Shown here piece after piece: positions 61,656 to 64,000 of a DNA stretch of 64,000 nt. Origin of the DNA: Bacillus solitudinis (GTDB lineage Bacteria; Bacillota; Bacilli; Bacillales; Bacillaceae_D); contig NZ_KZ454943.1 in the NCBI RefSeq assembly GCF_002797395.1, positions 3,819,966 through 3,883,965 of the forward strand, read 5' to 3'. Numbering within the stretch: position 1 is the stretch's first letter; each line of letters opens with the position of its first letter. Both the position numbers and the translations under genes were made by a program. Under the pieces are notes generated by a model that was not told the DNA's origin, did no database searches, and worked only from the letters and a program-made list of their open reading frames with translations.

Positions 61656-62729
61656 ATGAAAAATATAATGTGGGATTATATAAATGAGGAAACAGATAAA
61701 CTAATGGATTTACTCGATCACAACCAAATTGACCAATTTTTAAAGGCGTATGATACGACAACTATCAGCAAAGTGATTTTTGTTGCTTCGGGCAGCTCCT
61801 TAAATATTGCGACAGTAGCAAAACGATTTTATGAAGACGTAGCACAAATTGAAATAAGAACGTATACGCCATTTGAATTTTTGGGTCATAGTAAAATAGT
61901 TGAAAGCTTTGATAGAGCAGCAACCCTAGTTGTTGCGATTTCTCAAACGGGTACGAGTAGTGGCACCGTTCAATCAATAGAACGAGCAAAAGAGCTTGGT
62001 TTTACAGTACTATCTATGACCGAAAGAAAGGAGACACAAGTCGAGCAGCTAGGAGATTATTATTTCAATTTCTTAAGCGGGTTAGAATCATGCAATGCCA
62101 AAACAAAAGGCGTTAGTAACTCTTTAACCCTTTTAATCGTATTAGCGATTTCGGTTGGCAAAGAGAAAGGGCTTATTTCAGAAGAGCTCTTTAAAGCGTA
62201 TATCGACGAAATAACAGCAAGCATTAACGATATCACCGCAACAATTAAAGCAACGAAGAAATGGACGGAAAATCATCAAGATTGGAGTACCATCAATCAA
62301 TTTCTAGTCGTTGGTCATGGAACCAATTATGGATCTGCAGTCGAGGGGGCATTAAAAATTCTCGAGACGTTATGCGTACCGGGGTCAGTGTGCGAAATAG
62401 GTGAGTTTTCACACGGGGTTCACCGTACAATGACTAACGCAAGTAATGTCATGCTGATTCAAACTGAAGAATACGGTCAAGAGGTTATGGAAAAAACGAT
62501 TGACTTTTTAAGTGGAACAGTAGGTAGGCTACTCGTTGTAAATGCAACAAGTGAACCAGTCCAAGACGAACGCTATATTAATGTAGCATATCGTCCATTA
62601 ACAGCCTCATGTTTAAATATTACGGTAGCATTCCAAGTGCTTGCAACGGCACTGCCAGAAATTAACGGTGACGATCCAAACCGTCCAATGAACAATGACC
62701 TTACAAAAATCGTTAATACGAGAGTGTAG
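61656..62729 (+). CDS. SIS-domain sugar-phosphate isomerase/deglycase-like protein
   Basis: A 357-aa cytosolic protein with two SIS domains (about 35-165 and 200-345). Phosphosugar-binding motifs are VASGSSLNIA and SQTGTSSGT in the first and VVGHGTNYGS in the second. ICEIGEFSHGVHR carries the Glu and His expected of a GlmS/FrlB-type active site. B. subtilis has yjdF at this place, so this gene is a substitution. Glucosamine-6-phosphate or fructosamine/mannosyl-amine deglycase activity is possible. The start ATG 61656 has GGGAG before it; GTG 61650 is not well placed. Closed by a hairpin at 62738. Confidence 0.75.
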   Translation: MKNIMWDYINEETDKLMDLLDHNQIDQFLKAYDTTTISKVIFVASGSSLNIATVAKRFYEDVAQIEIRTYTPFEFLGHSKIVESFDRAATLVVAISQTGTSSGTVQSIERAKELGFTVLSMTERKETQVEQLGDYYFNFLSGLESCNAKTKGVSNSLTLLIVLAISVGKEKGLISEELFKAYIDEITASINDITATIKATKKWTENHQDWSTINQFLVVGHGTNYGSAVEGALKILETLCVPGSVCEIGEFSHGVHRTMTNASNVMLIQTEEYGQEVMEKTIDFLSGTVGRLLVVNATSEPVQDERYINVAYRPLTASCLNITVAFQVLATALPEINGDDPNRPMNNDLTKIVNTRV

Positions 62730-62737
62730 TTTAAAAA

Positions 62738-62771
62738 GCACTGAAAAAGGGTGCTTTTCCTTTTTCAGTGC
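62738..62771 (+). terminator. Terminator of the mannose operon, copy 2 of a dispersed hairpin family
   Basis: GCACTGAAAAAGG (62738-62750) and its complement (62759-62771) with an 8-nt loop. It is related to the hairpin at 10438: both have the GAAAAAGG/CCTTTTTC core, and CCTCTTAG follows both. The outer arm bases differ in a compensated way (CACTG/CAGTG here, CACAG/CTGTG there). Confidence 0.75.
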
Positions 62772-62829
62772 CCTCTTAGTAAACGGGATAAATTGATTCG
62801 CAAGCACACAAAGTCAACTTAGAAAATAT

Positions 62830-63741
62830 TTAAAGTTCTCCCTTTACTAGGACTAAATCTATATGAATTTCACTCGATTTCAAGATTTTTTGGATCCTCT
62901 CTATGGTCACTTCAGTTAGCAGATTTAACTCACCTGCATGATCAAATAGGTAGACAGTAAAGTTCTCTGTAAGATTGGCTAGAAAGGAGTCTAGATGAGT
63001 GCCGGCATTTTGGAGATAAACACTATCAAACTCAATGATTCCTAACAAGCTTTTGCTTTGGTTAATCACTTGTTTCATCCCCTCAAGGACAAACGCTTCA
63101 TACCCTTCCACATCAATCTTGAATAAGATTCTTTCTTTGCTTACATCCTGATCTTTCAATAAGGAGTCTACTGTTACCGTTTGGACAAGATGCTTTTCTA
63201 CCATCTGTGAATAGATTTCTTTTCCTGAAGAAGTACCTGACCAGTTTGTGTCTATGTAAAAATCCTGATCTTGATGTTCTAGGTTTGATGCAAATGCATT
63301 GATAATTTGAATCTGGTTTTTATTTGGGTGATTGTCAAGTGACTTATTTATAAAAGGTATGAGCTGTGCATTTGCCTCAACTCCATATACTTTTGTTTCA
63401 GTAGGGTACTTTACAGAAAATAAACATTCCCCATAATTAACTCCGATATCCAATACCGTAGTTGGAGAATATTCTTTGACAGAGCGCTCCCAAAACTTAA
63501 CTAAGCGCTCTTGTGTGATGCCACTGCTAATTAACAAAGCACGGCCCCTGTTTTCCAGTGGATTGATATGTAAATCGAAGGAAGATGGCAGCTTAATGTA
63601 TGTTGGTAACTTTTCGAGATTTATCGTTTTGTATTTCATAAAGAGGCCAATGTTCAGAATGTATTTCCAAGTTTTTGGGTATTTTGCCCATAACTTTGTT
63701 ATAACTGGGATCTCAACCATTGTCCTAGAAAAACTACTCAT
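62830..63741 (-). CDS. FkbM-family S-adenosylmethionine methyltransferase
   Basis: A 303-aa cytosolic enzyme. The SAM-binding motif is VLDIGVNYGE (about 95-104), followed by VYGVEANAQLIPFINKSL (acidic loop after strand 2) and the FkbM end segment ILFKIDVEGYEAFVLEGM (about 206-223), with its catalytic or structural Asp and Glu. Such enzymes methylate hydroxyl groups of sugars or natural products. AAGGAGTG precedes the ATG on the minus strand. No other glycan or secondary-metabolite gene is adjacent inside the window; the neighbours may lie past 64 kb. Methyl acceptor unknown. Confidence 0.85.
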   Translation of the reverse strand: MSSFSRTMVEIPVITKLWAKYPKTWKYILNIGLFMKYKTINLEKLPTYIKLPSSFDLHINPLENRGRALLISSGITQERLVKFWERSVKEYSPTTVLDIGVNYGECLFSVKYPTETKVYGVEANAQLIPFINKSLDNHPNKNQIQIINAFASNLEHQDQDFYIDTNWSGTSSGKEIYSQMVEKHLVQTVTVDSLLKDQDVSKERILFKIDVEGYEAFVLEGMKQVINQSKSLLGIIEFDSVYLQNAGTHLDSFLANLTENFTVYLFDHAGELNLLTEVTIERIQKILKSSEIHIDLVLVKGEL

Positions 63742-64000
63742 TCAAACACTCCTTAAAAATAATTTGATACCGCTAATTTTACAGTGAATTTATTAACAGA
63801 ATGTTAATTTTAAATAAATTTTACGATCAGAGAAGAATTAGATTACTAGAGGAAATGCGTTGAATGGTTTTTTAATAGTGCATTAACTTGCGTAAACTAC
63901 CAATTTAACAAACTTACTCAAGATTGAAGTAGATTTAGTTAAACTTAAAGGAAACCTCGACAGTTTTTCAACCTCAAATCATTAGAATAGTTGTTATATA

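Noticed and set aside
1-64000. CRISPR arrays, tRNA or rRNA genes, complete insertion sequences, prophage
   Set aside because: No regular direct-repeat array, no CCA-ended cloverleaf, no rRNA segments and no transposase or phage structural genes were seen.

Overview
The window comes from a low-GC Gram-positive, endospore-forming bacterium of the Bacillaceae type. The evidence is a spore-coat transglutaminase (Tgl), a YjcZ-like peptide, a LysM/SleB-type wall hydrolase, a DUF3231 protein, the YojF-BshB2 bacillithiol pair, a ManR-ManP-ManA locus laid out as in Bacillus, BlaI/BlaR1 control of penicillin-binding proteins, AGGAGG-type ribosome-binding sites and SigA-like promoters. The species cannot be fixed from sequence alone. 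No rRNA, tRNA, CRISPR array, intact insertion sequence or prophage was seen.

Layout. 0-7 kb: an exported SLH-domain protein with an unusual leader, a small zinc-finger protein, a two-gene membrane glycosyltransferase operon and a serine/threonine symporter. 7.5-10.4 kb: a first TRAP transporter. 10.8-15.4 kb: a two-gene unit of a giant coiled-coil SF1 helicase and a winged-helix-like protein. 15.4-18.1 kb: a wall hydrolase, a small membrane protein and two decayed genes. 18.1-20.4 kb: an AraC regulator with a GH4 alpha-galactosidase. 20.5-24.5 kb: sporulation-type genes. 24.7-26.6 kb: a GH15-like glycosidase. 27.1-32.3 kb: a NikABCDE/Opp-type ABC transporter behind a consensus promoter and a Fur-box-like operator. 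32.8-38.2 kb: an AraC regulator divergent from a second TRAP transporter plus a sugar-acid-type dehydrogenase, with a candidate cre site. 38.4-45.1 kb: a BlaI/BlaR1-controlled beta-lactam response locus with two class B PBPs and a coupled 33-aa peptide. 45.5-46.9 kb: three neighbouring remnants of CcdA, ResA and CtaG. 47-48.9 kb: a MarR-regulated redox operon. 49.3-53.7 kb: DUF817, a zinc-ribbon protein, the bacillithiol pair, a polysaccharide deacetylase and a uracil-DNA-glycosylase-like protein. 53.9-56.4 kb: a ZorA/ZorB-like membrane motor pair without the other Zorya genes. 56.5-62.7 kb: the mannose PTS locus with an extra SIS-domain gene. 62.8-63.7 kb: an FkbM methyltransferase.

How the genes work together. 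Much of the window is inducible nutrient uptake, with transporters paired to local regulators and enzymes (TRAP plus dehydrogenase, mannose PTS plus isomerase, GH4 plus AraC). The beta-lactam locus is a complete sensor, repressor and target set: BlaI-type dyads lie before blaI and, in tandem, before the PBP operon. The best candidates for something little described are the helicase plus winged-helix unit (10.8-15.4 kb), the orphan ZorAB-like motor (53.9-56.4 kb), the perfect 15-bp hairpin inside blaR1 at its domain junction, the peptide at the end of the PBP operon, and two families of dispersed intergenic repeats.
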